Below, piece by piece: positions 55,754 through 64,000 of a DNA stretch of 64,000 nucleotides (position 1 is the stretch's first letter; every line of letters begins with the position of its first letter). The stretch is taken from the NCBI GenBank assembly GCA_947630695.1, contig CANRIM010000004.1, positions 36,182-100,181 of the forward strand, written 5' to 3'. The position numbers and the translations under genes were made by a program. Below the pieces are notes generated by a model. It was not told the DNA's origin, searched no databases, and worked only from the letters and a program-made list of their open reading frames with translations. This stretch comes from an uncultured Lachnospiraceae bacterium. GTDB taxonomy: Bacteria; Bacillota; Clostridia; Lachnospirales; Lachnospiraceae.

Positions 55754-57363
55754 AAAAAAGATGGATCATTGCAGGAGCAGTGACCGCCGGCGTTCTTCTT
55801 GCCGTTACAGGTGCGGTTTTCGGCATCAAAGCACTGCGGAACAAAGGAAAAACCGCAGAAGTGGTATCTGTGGAAATGCTCAATTACGGATATGAAGGAG
55901 ACAGCTTGGAAAGCGAGGGCGTTGTCATGAACGGTGCGTCGCAGTGCATTTACCCGGAAAACGGACAGATTGTCAAAGAAGTCTATGTGGCAGAGGGTCA
56001 GTCGGTGGCAAAAGGGGACCGTTTGCTGGCGTTTGACATTACGAGCCTGCAGCTGTCCGCAGAAATTCAGAAACTGGAGCTGGGTTCGCAGCAGAATCAG
56101 TATGCGGCGGCGATAAAAAAGCTGGATGCGCTGAAAAAGACCCGTCCGGTTTCCGTTCCCACAGCGGCACCGGAAACAGAGGTGCCGGCCACCGAAGAAC
56201 CCATAGAGACGCCGGAACCGGAGGAAACAAATCGGACGCCGCTGCCGGAAAAAATGCGGGGGACGCGATATCAGTATCTGGATGAGGGCTGCAGTGCAGA
56301 AACCATCATTCCCCCAAAGGACGGAGCAAAAGAGCAGTGGCAGTACTTATGTGTGCCGGAGATATTTGTATGCGGCAGTTTTTTGAATCAGATTGCCGGA
56401 ACGGACAGAGAGTATCTCCTGCAGGCTGTGGGAGAAGACGGGGAACCTGTGGCCTCGCTTTGTGTGAGCGGCACATGGTTTTCGGGTACGTATGACGCGC
56501 AGATGCGCTGGTATCCTTTTGTTCCGGAGGCGGATATGGAAGAAACGGACGATCCGCATATGGATCAGGAAGCAGAGGCGCCTGCGGAAAATGAAGCAGA
56601 AGAAGCGGCAGACCCGGTGGAAGAAGACTTTTCGGAGGAACCGGAAGGCTATACCGCAGCCGAACTGGCGGCGGCCATCCGGGAAGCGGAAGCAGAAGTC
56701 AAAAAGCGGGATCTGGCGATTCGCAAGGCAAAACTGGAACTGGAAATGCTGGAAAAAGAACTGAAGGACGGCGTTGTTTATGCAAAAATCGACGGCGTGG
56801 TGAAGTCGGTGAGCGACCCTTCGCATCCGCCGGCGGACGGCAGTCCCTTTCTGGAAATCAGCGGATCCGGCGGCATGTATGTGAGAGGTGCAGTCAGTGA
56901 ATTGAAGCTGGATGCCATATCCGTAGGACAAACGGTACAGTGTATGGACTATGAGACCGGAAATACGGTCAGCGGAACGATACAGTCCATCGATGATTAT
57001 CCCGGGGAGGATTTGTATTATTACGGAGAATGCAATCCCAATTCTTCCATGTATGCCTATACGGCATATATAGAGGATACCGGTGCGCTGAAAGAAGGGC
57101 AGTATCTGTCGGTGACCGTCACGCCGGAAGGCGGGACAACAGATGCCATTTATATTGACAAGGCTTATGTCAGAACAGACGCGGCCCGGCCCTATGTGAT
57201 GAAGGATGTGGATGGCCGACTGGTGCGGCAGGAAGTGACCACGGGGAAAAGCCTTTGGGGCAGCGCTGTGGAGATCTGCGCCGGACTGCAGATGGAGGAT
57301 TATATCGCATTTCCCTACGGGCCGGCGGCAAAGGAAGGAATCAGGACTTTGGCTGTAGAGTAG
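55750..57363 (+). CDS. MacA/HlyD-type adaptor protein, second and larger
   Basis: Adaptor of 537 residues. An N-terminal helix (5-26) is followed by a barrel-sandwich half (EGVVMNGASQCIYPENGQIVKEVYVAEGQSVAKGD). A Pro/Glu/Thr-rich segment (135-165) and an extra domain (about 170-260) then interrupt the usual layout. A second acidic stretch (260-300) leads to a predicted helical hairpin (AAELAAAIREAEAEVKKRDLAIRKAKLELEMLEKEL) and the second sandwich half (GVVYAKIDGVVKSVSDP). Two adaptors for one ATPase/permease set is unusual; the insert may form an extra binding domain. It is the third gene of four. Confidence 0.82.
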   Translation: MKKRWIIAGAVTAGVLLAVTGAVFGIKALRNKGKTAEVVSVEMLNYGYEGDSLESEGVVMNGASQCIYPENGQIVKEVYVAEGQSVAKGDRLLAFDITSLQLSAEIQKLELGSQQNQYAAAIKKLDALKKTRPVSVPTAAPETEVPATEEPIETPEPEETNRTPLPEKMRGTRYQYLDEGCSAETIIPPKDGAKEQWQYLCVPEIFVCGSFLNQIAGTDREYLLQAVGEDGEPVASLCVSGTWFSGTYDAQMRWYPFVPEADMEETDDPHMDQEAEAPAENEAEEAADPVEEDFSEEPEGYTAAELAAAIREAEAEVKKRDLAIRKAKLELEMLEKELKDGVVYAKIDGVVKSVSDPSHPPADGSPFLEISGSGGMYVRGAVSELKLDAISVGQTVQCMDYETGNTVSGTIQSIDDYPGEDLYYYGECNPNSSMYAYTAYIEDTGALKEGQYLSVTVTPEGGTTDAIYIDKAYVRTDAARPYVMKDVDGRLVRQEVTTGKSLWGSAVEICAGLQMEDYIAFPYGPAAKEGIRTLAVE

Positions 57364-57392
57364 CGAAGCTGTGACATAAAAAGGGGGAAACT

Positions 57393-58646
57393 ATGTTAGA
57401 AAATATCAGATTGTCATTAAAAGGAATCTGGACCCACAAGCTGCGGTCGGCGCTGACGATGTTGGGCATTATTATCGGAATTGCGTCGATTATCGCCATT
57501 GTTTCCGCAATTACGGGCACCAACCGTCAGATCGAACGCAACCTGATCGGATCGGGCAGCAACAATGTGAGAATCTGCCTGTACCAGGGAGATTATCCGC
57601 TGGATTTTGCGTATGATCCGGTGCCTGCCGGTGTTCCGGACATTTCAGCGGATACGTTTGCTGAAATCGAAAATCAGGCACATGCGGTGAATGTGTCTTT
57701 GTACCACAGCAATACGGACTACGATGGGGTGTATCGGCTGGATACTTCTCTGAGCGGCGGCTGTGTGTATGGGATTGATGAAAATTATTTCCGGACCTGC
57801 AATATGGTGGTGAAAGCCGGAAGGGGATTTTCGAAGGCGGACAGCAAAAAGGGGAGGAAAGTTTGTCTGCTGGATGAGAATTCCGCGGAATTGCTGTTTC
57901 CCGGAGAAAATCCGCTGGGGAAAGCCGTTGAAATCAAACAGGAGCCGTTTATTGTGATTGGAATTGTGGGAGAAAAAGAAACATTTGTACCGGTCATTCA
58001 GTCCATAGACGACTATTATACCTATTATCAGGATACAAGCGGCAGCGTGTATATACCGGACCGGCTGTGGCCGGTGCTGTATCAGTATGATGAACCGAAA
58101 AGCGTGGTGCTGCAGGCGGAGGATACCTCGGATATGACCCGGCTTGGAAAAAGTACGGCGGAAATTCTGAATGCATCTTTGGCTACCGGTGATACAAATG
58201 TAAAATACAAGGCGCAGGATCTGATGGAGCAGGCAAAGGAAATCCAGCAGCTGAGCCATTCCACCAATATGATGCTGATCTGGATTGCAGGCATATCTTT
58301 ACTGGTGGGCGGTATCGGCGTGATGAATATTATGCTGGTTTCCGTGACGGAACGGACGGCGGAGATCGGACTGAAAAAGGCGGTGGGCGCCAGAAGATCC
58401 AGAATTTTATTTCAGTTTCTGACGGAGGCTGTGGTACTGACCAGTGTCGGCGGTATTGTGGGCGTCATTGTGGGAATTGTGCTGGCGGAGCTGATTGCCA
58501 GAATCAATGCCACGCCTGTGGCAATCAGTGCGCCCGCTTCGGTACTGGCCGTACTCTTTTCCATGGTCATCGGGATTGTGTTCGGCATTTTGCCGTCATA
58601 CAAAGCTGCAAATTTGGACCCAATTGAGGCTTTAAGACACGAGTAA
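57393..58646 (+). CDS. MacB/FtsX-type ABC transporter permease
   Basis: Permease of 417 residues. The first helix (20-43, LTMLGIIIGIASIIAIVSAI) is followed by an extracytoplasmic MacB_PCD domain (45-285) and three C-terminal helices (about 288-310, 335-365, 377-400). The cytoplasmic loop between them has the FtsX-type RTAEIGLKKAVGARRSRILFQFLTEAV. It pairs with the ATPase at 55070 and the two adaptors. Such four-part sets export peptides or lipophilic compounds, or act in stress response; the cargo is unknown. Confidence 0.9.
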   Translation: MLENIRLSLKGIWTHKLRSALTMLGIIIGIASIIAIVSAITGTNRQIERNLIGSGSNNVRICLYQGDYPLDFAYDPVPAGVPDISADTFAEIENQAHAVNVSLYHSNTDYDGVYRLDTSLSGGCVYGIDENYFRTCNMVVKAGRGFSKADSKKGRKVCLLDENSAELLFPGENPLGKAVEIKQEPFIVIGIVGEKETFVPVIQSIDDYYTYYQDTSGSVYIPDRLWPVLYQYDEPKSVVLQAEDTSDMTRLGKSTAEILNASLATGDTNVKYKAQDLMEQAKEIQQLSHSTNMMLIWIAGISLLVGGIGVMNIMLVSVTERTAEIGLKKAVGARRSRILFQFLTEAVVLTSVGGIVGVIVGIVLAELIARINATPVAISAPASVLAVLFSMVIGIVFGILPSYKAANLDPIEALRHE

Positions 58647-58671
58647 ACAGGTGTATAATAAGAACATGCTG

Positions 58672-58733
58672 GGGCAGACGGGCATGTGTTTCATGCTCAG
58701 ATGAAGCACAGCCTGCCTGCCCTTTGATTTTTT
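58672..58733 (+). terminator. Probable terminator after the MacAB-like operon
   Basis: GGGCAGACGGGC (58673-58684) and GCCTGCCTGCCC (58711-58722) pair with a mismatch around a 26-base loop. TTTGATTTTTTG follows. The moxR-type start is about 20 bases later, so it could attenuate that operon. Confidence 0.55.
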
Positions 58734-58752
58734 GAAGATGGGGGAAGATACG

Positions 58753-59709
58753 ATGGGCAGCAGTCGGATTGCGGAAACAGCGGTGAAAATCAAAACGGAA
58801 ATCGCGAAAGTCCTGGTGGACAAGGAAACGGTTACGGAATATATCATTGCCGCTTATTTTGCCGGCGGACATATTTTGCTGGAGGATTTGCCGGGCACCG
58901 GAAAGACCATGCTGGCCCGGACGCTGGCAGCGGCGGTGGCAGGAACCTTCAAACGGATCCAGTTTACGCCGGACCTGCTGCCTACGGACGTGACGGGGCT
59001 GAACTATTTCAATCAGGAAAAGCAGCGTTTTGTGTTCCGGGAGGGTCCGGTATTTGCCAATGTCATACTGGCGGACGAGATCAACCGGGCGACGCCCCGC
59101 ACCCAGTCCAGCCTGCTGGAAAGCATGGAGGAAGGGCAGGTATCCATCGACGGCGTGACGAGGAAATTGCCGGAGCCCTTTTTTGTGATTGCCACCCAGA
59201 ACCCGGTGGAAGCACTGGGCACCTTTCCGCTGCCGGAGGCGCAGATGGACCGGTTTATGATGAAGCTGCAGGTGGGCTTCCCCAACTTCAATAAAGAACT
59301 GGACATGATCGACCGGTTCATGCTGGATAATCCGGCAGCCCATGTGCAGCCGGTGTGTACGCCGGAGGAAATCTGTGAAATCCGTGAAGAAGTGAAGCAG
59401 ATCCATTTTCATGGGGAGGTCAGACAATACCTGTTAAAGATCGTCCGCAGTACCAGGGAAGACGGCCGGTTTATCGCCGGGGCCAGTCCCCGGTGCACCC
59501 TTTCCTTTGTCCGTGCCGTACAGGCGCTGGCGGCCATCCGGGGCCGTGCATTTGTGATCCCCGAAGACGTGAGGGAACTGGCGCCTTATATCATCAGTCA
59601 CAGGGTGATCCGGGCGGATGAGTACGAGGCCAGAAGCAGTCTGGACGATATCCGGCTCCTGGCGGATAAGGTTGAACCGCCGGTAGAGCCGGTGGAAAGC
59701 TTCCGCTGA
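58753..59709 (+). CDS. MoxR-family AAA+ ATPase
   Basis: Cytoplasmic AAA+ ATPase of about 318 residues. Walker A is LEDLPGTGKTMLAR near 38-51, Walker B VILADEINRATPR near 100, sensor 1 is PFFVIATQNPVE, and the arginine finger region PEAQMDRFMMKL. MoxR proteins act as chaperones that help activate partner protein complexes, usually with DUF58 and VWA proteins. ATG 58753 is preferred over TTG 58732 and ATG 58738 because GGGGGA lies eight bases upstream. It heads a moxR-DUF58-DUF4129 operon. Confidence 0.92.
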   Translation: MGSSRIAETAVKIKTEIAKVLVDKETVTEYIIAAYFAGGHILLEDLPGTGKTMLARTLAAAVAGTFKRIQFTPDLLPTDVTGLNYFNQEKQRFVFREGPVFANVILADEINRATPRTQSSLLESMEEGQVSIDGVTRKLPEPFFVIATQNPVEALGTFPLPEAQMDRFMMKLQVGFPNFNKELDMIDRFMLDNPAAHVQPVCTPEEICEIREEVKQIHFHGEVRQYLLKIVRSTREDGRFIAGASPRCTLSFVRAVQALAAIRGRAFVIPEDVRELAPYIISHRVIRADEYEARSSLDDIRLLADKVEPPVEPVESFR

Positions 59710-59728
59710 CCGGCAGAAAGGGGAAAAG

Positions 59729-60871
59729 ATGCTGCCTGTGGTTATCCTGCTGTGTGTGTATGTGCTGATGCGCATCCAGCGGCGTATTTACCGGAAATAC
59801 TGGGATCAGAATGTATCGGTGGACATCGCATTTGAAACCCGCTGTGTCATGGAGCGGGAGCCGATCCGCGTCCATGTGGCGGTGACAAATGGAAAGCGCC
59901 TGCCGCTGCCGGCACTGTCGCTTTTGTTTACCCTGCCGCAGAACTTCCGCGAGCTGCGGACCAATGACAACAATGTCATCGACAGCTGGCGGCGGAATGA
60001 GCTTTTTGCGCTTTTTTCCGGACAGCGGGCGGAACGGACGCTGGTGTTTTCCTGCGAACAGCGGGGGATTTACCGGCTGAAAGAATATGAACTCAACTGC
60101 AGAAGTTTTCTGATGGATCAGGACTGCAGCAGAAAGTACGCCATGGACGCGGTACTGTATGTCTATCCTTCCGCGGTCAATATGCGCCGTTTCCTTATCC
60201 GGTTCCAGACCATTTACGGCAGCATTATCGCCAATGATTTTCATTATGAGGACGTATTCCAGATCCGGGGCGTCAGAGAGTACCAGCCTTTTGACAGCCA
60301 GCGGCGGATCAACTGGATTGCTTCGGCCAAGCTGGGCAGTCTGATGGTGAACAATTACGAATATACTACCAGCCGCAAGGTGGTGATTTTCTTAAACCTT
60401 GCACTGGATCAGCTGGCTCAGGAGCGGATGATCGGGGAGGAAAGCATCCGGCTGGTGAAGACCTGGTGCATGCGGCTGGACAAAAACGGAATTCAGTGTA
60501 ATATATATACCAACGGGACGGATGCCGAAAGCGGCGAATATGTCCGTCTGGAGAAAGAAAATATCAGGAAAAATTATATGGAAGCGGTCAACGAGGCGCT
60601 GACGCGGATCGAACTGCGGGATGCGGAAGAGGACTTTTTCGGATGCTACGCGGAAGAACTGGACCGCTGTAAAAAAGACCATTTTATTTTAATTATTTCC
60701 GCCTACCAGCGGCCTTCATTTCAAAAGGATCTGCTGGCACTGGCGGCGGAAACCGGGAATTTTTCCTGGATCATTCCCGTGAACAACAACAGTGATTTCC
60801 GGCCGGATGCAAGGCTTCGGAAACATGCGGTGGCGTGGGATGTGTACTGGAGAAGGGAGCGCAGGCTGTGA
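59729..60871 (+). CDS. DUF58 domain-containing protein
   Basis: Protein of 380 residues with one N-terminal helix (2-17) and a DUF58 domain. The conserved core is GVREYQPFDSQRRINWIASAKLGSLMVNNYEYT near 177-209, followed by a VWA-like region (VVIFLNLALDQ, 212-230). DUF58 proteins are typical partners of MoxR ATPases and are often encoded beside transglutaminases. RBS AAAGGGG precedes ATG 59729. The gene overlaps the DUF4129 gene by four bases (GTGA). Confidence 0.9.
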   Translation: MLPVVILLCVYVLMRIQRRIYRKYWDQNVSVDIAFETRCVMEREPIRVHVAVTNGKRLPLPALSLLFTLPQNFRELRTNDNNVIDSWRRNELFALFSGQRAERTLVFSCEQRGIYRLKEYELNCRSFLMDQDCSRKYAMDAVLYVYPSAVNMRRFLIRFQTIYGSIIANDFHYEDVFQIRGVREYQPFDSQRRINWIASAKLGSLMVNNYEYTTSRKVVIFLNLALDQLAQERMIGEESIRLVKTWCMRLDKNGIQCNIYTNGTDAESGEYVRLEKENIRKNYMEAVNEALTRIELRDAEEDFFGCYAEELDRCKKDHFILIISAYQRPSFQKDLLALAAETGNFSWIIPVNNNSDFRPDARLRKHAVAWDVYWRRERRL

Positions 60872-62220
60872 AGGCGTCGGCAGGAAAGGCAGGATGGGCG
60901 CATTCCATCCTGAAAAAGAAAGATAAACCGATGTATCTTTATTTCTGTATGGATACGCTGCGTTTTCTGTGCTTTTGCTGCTTCTGCTATACCCTGCTGC
61001 TTTTGCTGGATTACACCCAGTTTTTAAGCGGCAGCCATGGATTTGCACCGGCGGCCTATCTGCCCTGGCTGGGGTTAGCGCTGCTGCAGTATGGAAACCG
61101 CAGTATTTTGCGGAGGACACCGCTGGTACTGGCCGGCGGCGCGCTGGTGACCTTTCTGTGTTTTCGGTATTACCCATGGGAAGCGCGCAGGCTTACCGCC
61201 GGATGGGTCATGCTGGCGGCCGTACTGCTGGAATGGCTGGGCAGCATGCAGCATGCGCGGATGGCCAAAAGCGGAGACGTGCATATCCTGCGCAGGGAGA
61301 TCGTTGTCTGGGGCGCGGGCAGTCTGTTTTTGATGCCCATCCCATGGATTTTCGCCAGAAGAGAACTGTCTCTGACGGTGGAGCCCTCCTACTGTCTGCG
61401 GTGGATGTCGGTGGTATTTTGCTGCTACATCCTGTTTTTGCTGCTTTATGAATATGCGGCGCTGTTTTTCGGCTATTTCCGGCGAAAAAAACGGGTGGAC
61501 CCGGTGATGCGCCAGCAGGTGCGGCGGGTGATGGCCTTCGCGGCTGCCTTTGCGGCTGCGGCAGGCATCGTCATTTTTCTGATTTCCGGATACGGCGCCG
61601 GTCTGCTGGGAAGCCTTTTTGCAAAGATACCGGCGATTGTCGGCAAAAAAGCCACGCCGGAACCGGAAATGTCGGCGGCACCTTATGATAATACGCTGCC
61701 CAACAACCTGCAGGAAAGCATGGAAAACATGGAAGGACAGATGAAATTCGGCCAGGCAGGACCCCTGGGCAAGATCCTGACGGTCCTGTTTATGCTGCTG
61801 TTTGCGGCGACGATCCTGTATCTGCTGTATCGGTTTTACAAAAGCATTTCCGGCATGACCTTTATCCGGGCGGCGGAAGGCGATGAGATCCATGTGGAAA
61901 CAGAAGAAAGCACCCGCCAGACTTCCCTGCGGCGGCGGTTCCATTTTTACCGGCACGGCAGCGGCGTCAATGAAAGCATTCGCCGTAGTTATTATCGGAT
62001 GCTGGTGAAGCTTCGGATGAAGGGAAAGCTGAAAAACCTTTCCGTAATGACCACGGAAGACATTGAAAAAGAAATCTCCAAAGAACGGAAATGCAAGGCG
62101 CAGATGGAGGAACTGACCGGCCTGTACCAGGCGGCCCGCTATGGCAATGACACGCTGCCGGCAGAGGACGCGGAAAACGCGAAACAGCTCAGCGAATCCA
62201 TTGCGGAACATATTTTTTGA
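60868..62220 (+). CDS. DUF4129 domain membrane protein
   Basis: Membrane protein of about 450 residues. Seven hydrophobic segments lie in residues 25-235 and one at about 308-328 (ILTVLFMLLFAATILYLLY). The C-terminal cytoplasmic DUF4129 domain (370-450) contains IRRSYYRMLVKLRMKG and YQAARYGNDTL. In many bacteria DUF4129 is fused to a transglutaminase (TgpA-like); the transglutaminase core is missing here. The start GTG 60868 overlaps the DUF58 stop and has GGGAG eight bases ahead; an upstream GTG (60835) is possible. The product likely forms a membrane complex with the DUF58 protein. Function unknown. Confidence 0.8.
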   Translation: MKASAGKAGWAHSILKKKDKPMYLYFCMDTLRFLCFCCFCYTLLLLLDYTQFLSGSHGFAPAAYLPWLGLALLQYGNRSILRRTPLVLAGGALVTFLCFRYYPWEARRLTAGWVMLAAVLLEWLGSMQHARMAKSGDVHILRREIVVWGAGSLFLMPIPWIFARRELSLTVEPSYCLRWMSVVFCCYILFLLLYEYAALFFGYFRRKKRVDPVMRQQVRRVMAFAAAFAAAAGIVIFLISGYGAGLLGSLFAKIPAIVGKKATPEPEMSAAPYDNTLPNNLQESMENMEGQMKFGQAGPLGKILTVLFMLLFAATILYLLYRFYKSISGMTFIRAAEGDEIHVETEESTRQTSLRRRFHFYRHGSGVNESIRRSYYRMLVKLRMKGKLKNLSVMTTEDIEKEISKERKCKAQMEELTGLYQAARYGNDTLPAEDAENAKQLSESIAEHIF

Positions 62221-62234
62221 TCAGGAAAAATGCA

Positions 62235-62861
62235 ATGAAAATACAAAGGGAACAATTGAAACTGTATGCGGTGACAGACCGAAGCTGGCTGCGGCCGGGG
62301 GAAACGCTGGCTCAGGCAGTGGAAGAGCTGCTGGCGGCAGGGGTGACCTGTGTGCAGCTGCGGGAAAAGCAAGTCACGGATGAAACAATCATCGAGGAAG
62401 CGCATGCACTGCAGGACTGCTGCAGACGGTACCACGTGCCCCTCATCATCAACGACCGGCCGGATCTGGCACTGCAGGTGAAAGCGGCCGGCGTGCATGT
62501 GGGGCAGTCCGATATGGCGATTGCGGCGGCCCGGAAGCTGCTGGGGCCGTCCTATATCATCGGCGGCAGTGCCCACAACGTGGCGGAAGCCCTGGCGGCG
62601 CAGGAAGCGGGGGCGGATTACCTGGGCTGCGGCGCGGTATTCGGAAGCCGGACAAAGCAGAATGTACAGCCCCTTTCCATTGCGGAGCTGAAAGCCATCT
62701 GCAGCGCGGTATCCATACCGGTGGTGGCCATCGGCGGCATTGATACGGAAAATGTCATCCGCATCAAAGACACCGGCATCAGCGGGGTGGCAGTGGTCAG
62801 CGCGCTGTTTGCGGCAGCGGACAAAACGGCAGCGGCCAAAGCATTTTTAAAACAATTTTAA
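62235..62861 (+). CDS. thiE: Thiamine phosphate synthase
   Basis: Cytoplasmic TIM-barrel enzyme of about 208 residues that joins HMP-PP and HET-P to give thiamine phosphate. The pyrophosphate and substrate loops are readable: CVQLREKQVTDE near 41-52, LIINDRPDLAL near 73, HVGQSDM near 92, YLGCGAVFGSRTKQN near 132 and VVAIGGI near 167. ATG 62235 has AGGAAA upstream; TTG 62217 overlaps the previous stop. It is followed by 258 bases of repeats and then thiD. No TPP riboswitch was seen in front of it. Confidence 0.95.
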   Translation: MKIQREQLKLYAVTDRSWLRPGETLAQAVEELLAAGVTCVQLREKQVTDETIIEEAHALQDCCRRYHVPLIINDRPDLALQVKAAGVHVGQSDMAIAAARKLLGPSYIIGGSAHNVAEALAAQEAGADYLGCGAVFGSRTKQNVQPLSIAELKAICSAVSIPVVAIGGIDTENVIRIKDTGISGVAVVSALFAAADKTAAAKAFLKQF

Positions 62862-62870
62862 TCATACAAA

Positions 62871-63038
62871 GGTATCGGCACGCGCGCCCTTAGGGCGCAC
62901 CTGCCAAGTCGTCGGAAGGCATTTAAAATTTGCTTCGCAAAGCCTTCCTCCTAAGGTAACGGCACGCGCGCCCTAAGGGCGCACCTGCCAAGACGTCGGA
63001 AGGCATTTAAAGTTTGCTCCGCAAAGCCTTCCTCCTGC
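62871..63038 (+). repeat. Tandem pair of two-hairpin palindromic repeats, copies 1 and 2
   Basis: Two nearly identical 84-base units are joined head to tail (62871-62954 and 62955-63038); they differ at only a few positions. Each has a GCGCCC-T(T/A)A-GGGCGC hairpin and a second stem, GGAAGGC ... GCCTTCC, with an inner TTTGC/GCAAA. A GGTAAACCGG after the second unit looks like the beginning of a third. A third unit in inverse orientation lies at 53764-53844. Together with the short non-repeat ends they fill the thiE-thiD gap. Confidence 0.9.
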
Positions 63039-63119
63039 GGTAAACCGGGGGCACCACCTTTTATCGCTATATAAAATCAGTGAGTGCGAAGACAGGCATT
63101 GTCTGAAGGGAGAGATGGT

Positions 63120-63911
63120 ATGAACACAGCACTGACAATCGCCGGGAGTGATCCCAGCGGAGGCGCCGGCATCCAGGCAGATATCAAGACGATGACCGCC
63201 CATGGCATTTACGCCATGAGCGCAATCACCGCCCTGACTGCCCAGAATACGACCGGCGTTTATGGTATTTTTGAAGTCCCACCGGAGTTTCTGGCTGCAC
63301 AGCTGGATTGCATTTTTACGGATATTGATCCTGATGCGGTGAAGATCGGGATGCTTTCCTCCGGTGCGATTATGGAGGTAACGGCGGAAAAGCTGAAACA
63401 GTACAGGGCAAAACACATTGTGCTGGATCCGGTGATGGTATCCACCAGCGGGTCTTCGCTGATGGAGGCATCGGCCAGAAAGACGCTGTGCGGGGAGTTG
63501 TTTCCGCTGGCGGAGCTGATTACGCCCAATATTCCGGAGGCGGAACTGCTTCTGGAACAGTCCATTGCAGACGCGGAAGCTATGGAAAAGGCCTGCAAAG
63601 CCCTGTATCAAAGGTTTGGCTGTGCGGTACTGCTGAAAGGGGGACACCGTATCAACGATGCAAACGATCTGCTTTGCATAGACGGGATCCTGCAGTGGAT
63701 TTACGGAGAACGCATTGACAATCCCAATACCCACGGCACCGGCTGTACCTTGTCCAGCGCCATTGCCGCCAATCTGGCTGCAGGGCGGGGACTGGCAGAA
63801 GCGGTGCGCAGAGCCAAGGCTTATATCAGCGGCGCGCTGGCGGCGCAGCTGGATCTGGGAAAAGGATCCGGCCCGTTAAATCACGCGTTTGCAATACAGA
63901 ACAATGATTAG
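63120..63911 (+). CDS. thiD: Hydroxymethylpyrimidine/phosphomethylpyrimidine kinase
   Basis: Cytoplasmic ribokinase-fold kinase of about 263 residues that phosphorylates HMP and HMP-P. The N-terminal substrate motif AGSDPSGGAGIQADIKT is at 7-23, LDPVMVSTSG at about 104-113, LLKGGH near 176, and the ATP/anion-hole motif THGTGCTLSSAIAANLA near 212. ATG 63120 has AAGGGAGAG 8-9 bases ahead; an earlier in-frame ATG (63084) has none. thiC follows 34 bases later. Substrates HMP-P and ThiE's HMP-PP put it directly upstream of thiE in the pathway. Confidence 0.95.
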   Translation: MNTALTIAGSDPSGGAGIQADIKTMTAHGIYAMSAITALTAQNTTGVYGIFEVPPEFLAAQLDCIFTDIDPDAVKIGMLSSGAIMEVTAEKLKQYRAKHIVLDPVMVSTSGSSLMEASARKTLCGELFPLAELITPNIPEAELLLEQSIADAEAMEKACKALYQRFGCAVLLKGGHRINDANDLLCIDGILQWIYGERIDNPNTHGTGCTLSSAIAANLAAGRGLAEAVRRAKAYISGALAAQLDLGKGSGPLNHAFAIQNND

Positions 63912-63945
63912 CATTTCATCAAGAAAGGATCAATGGAGGTAAAAG

Positions 63946-64000
63946 ATGAATCAGTATACAACACAGATGGACGCTGCAAGAAAAGGAATCGTAACGCCGC
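63946..64000 (+). CDS. thiC: Phosphomethylpyrimidine synthase ThiC, 3'-truncated by window end
   Basis: Only the first 18 codons are in the window; they read MNQYTTQMDAARKGIVTP, the typical ThiC N-terminus. GGAGG at 63935-63939 is six bases before ATG 63946. ThiC makes HMP-P from aminoimidazole ribotide by radical SAM chemistry. Its place after thiD agrees with a thiamine operon. Confidence 0.85.
   Translation, partial: MNQYTTQMDAARKGIVTP

Noticed and set aside
62871..63038. CRISPR array
   Set aside because: The repeat units are adjacent without variable spacers and contain hairpins of their own.
62862..63119. TPP riboswitch between thiE and thiD
   Set aside because: No CTGAGA core or the conserved 3' ACCTGA pattern could be found; the space is filled by the two-hairpin repeats.

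Overview
The window looks like the chromosome of a Gram-positive, low-to-mid GC, pectin-using member of the Clostridia, most like Lachnospiraceae. The basis is the strong GGAGG ribosome binding sites, lipobox and Gram-positive signal peptides, a CIRCE-controlled small heat-shock gene, a long-form hibernation factor, and the many intracellular glycoside hydrolases next to ABC sugar importers that have no ATPase of their own. The species cannot be named from sequence reading alone. No rRNA, tRNA, CRISPR array, prophage or insertion sequence was recognised.

Layout. 1-3532: the ATPase (cut by the window edge) and two permeases of a BMP-type nucleoside importer. 3569-6836: a fused MacB-like ABC exporter and a DUF2284 cysteine-rich protein. 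6897-8548 (minus): an AbiEii/AbiEi toxin-antitoxin pair in an AT-rich patch. 8786-9428: Hsp20 with a CIRCE operator and a terminator, followed by a structured palindromic element (9435-9603). 9667-12971: a DUF362 protein, an SDR oxidoreductase (minus) and a secreted SH3-NlpC/P60 hydrolase. 13036-20877: a sialidase-fold protein, two ABC exporters with N-terminal PH-like domains separated by a DUF1854 gene, and an alpha/beta hydrolase. 20971-23334 (minus): an unusual fusion of a formylglycine-generating-enzyme-like domain, a sialidase-like propeller and MORN-type repeats.

23678-49212 is a large pectin and rhamnogalacturonan region. It begins with an aldolase of the DapA superfamily and an iron alcohol dehydrogenase. 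A transport operon follows: a 1030-residue solute-binding protein, two permeases, an NHL/TPR membrane protein, a YIP1 membrane protein, a DUF5696 lipoprotein and two more permeases. Then come a GH106-like protein, an MGH1-like hydrolase, an AraC regulator (minus), a pectinesterase, an uncharacterised 695-residue protein, a GH28 polygalacturonase and a GH140 apiosidase-like protein. None of the degradative enzymes has a signal peptide, so the model is import of sizeable pectic oligosaccharides followed by breakdown in the cytoplasm.

49217-64000 is mostly housekeeping: hpf, secA, prfB, a four-gene MacAB-like exporter with two adaptor proteins, a MoxR/DUF58/DUF4129 cluster, and thiE, thiD and the start of thiC. 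prfB carries a +1 programmed frameshift site whose stop codon is UAA rather than the usual UGA. Three copies of an 81-84 base two-hairpin repeat lie after prfB and between thiE and thiD.

The best candidates for something undescribed are the DUF5696/YIP1/NHL-TPR transport operon, the FGE-like/propeller/MORN fusion, the UAA-type prfB frameshift and the two families of structured intergenic repeats.
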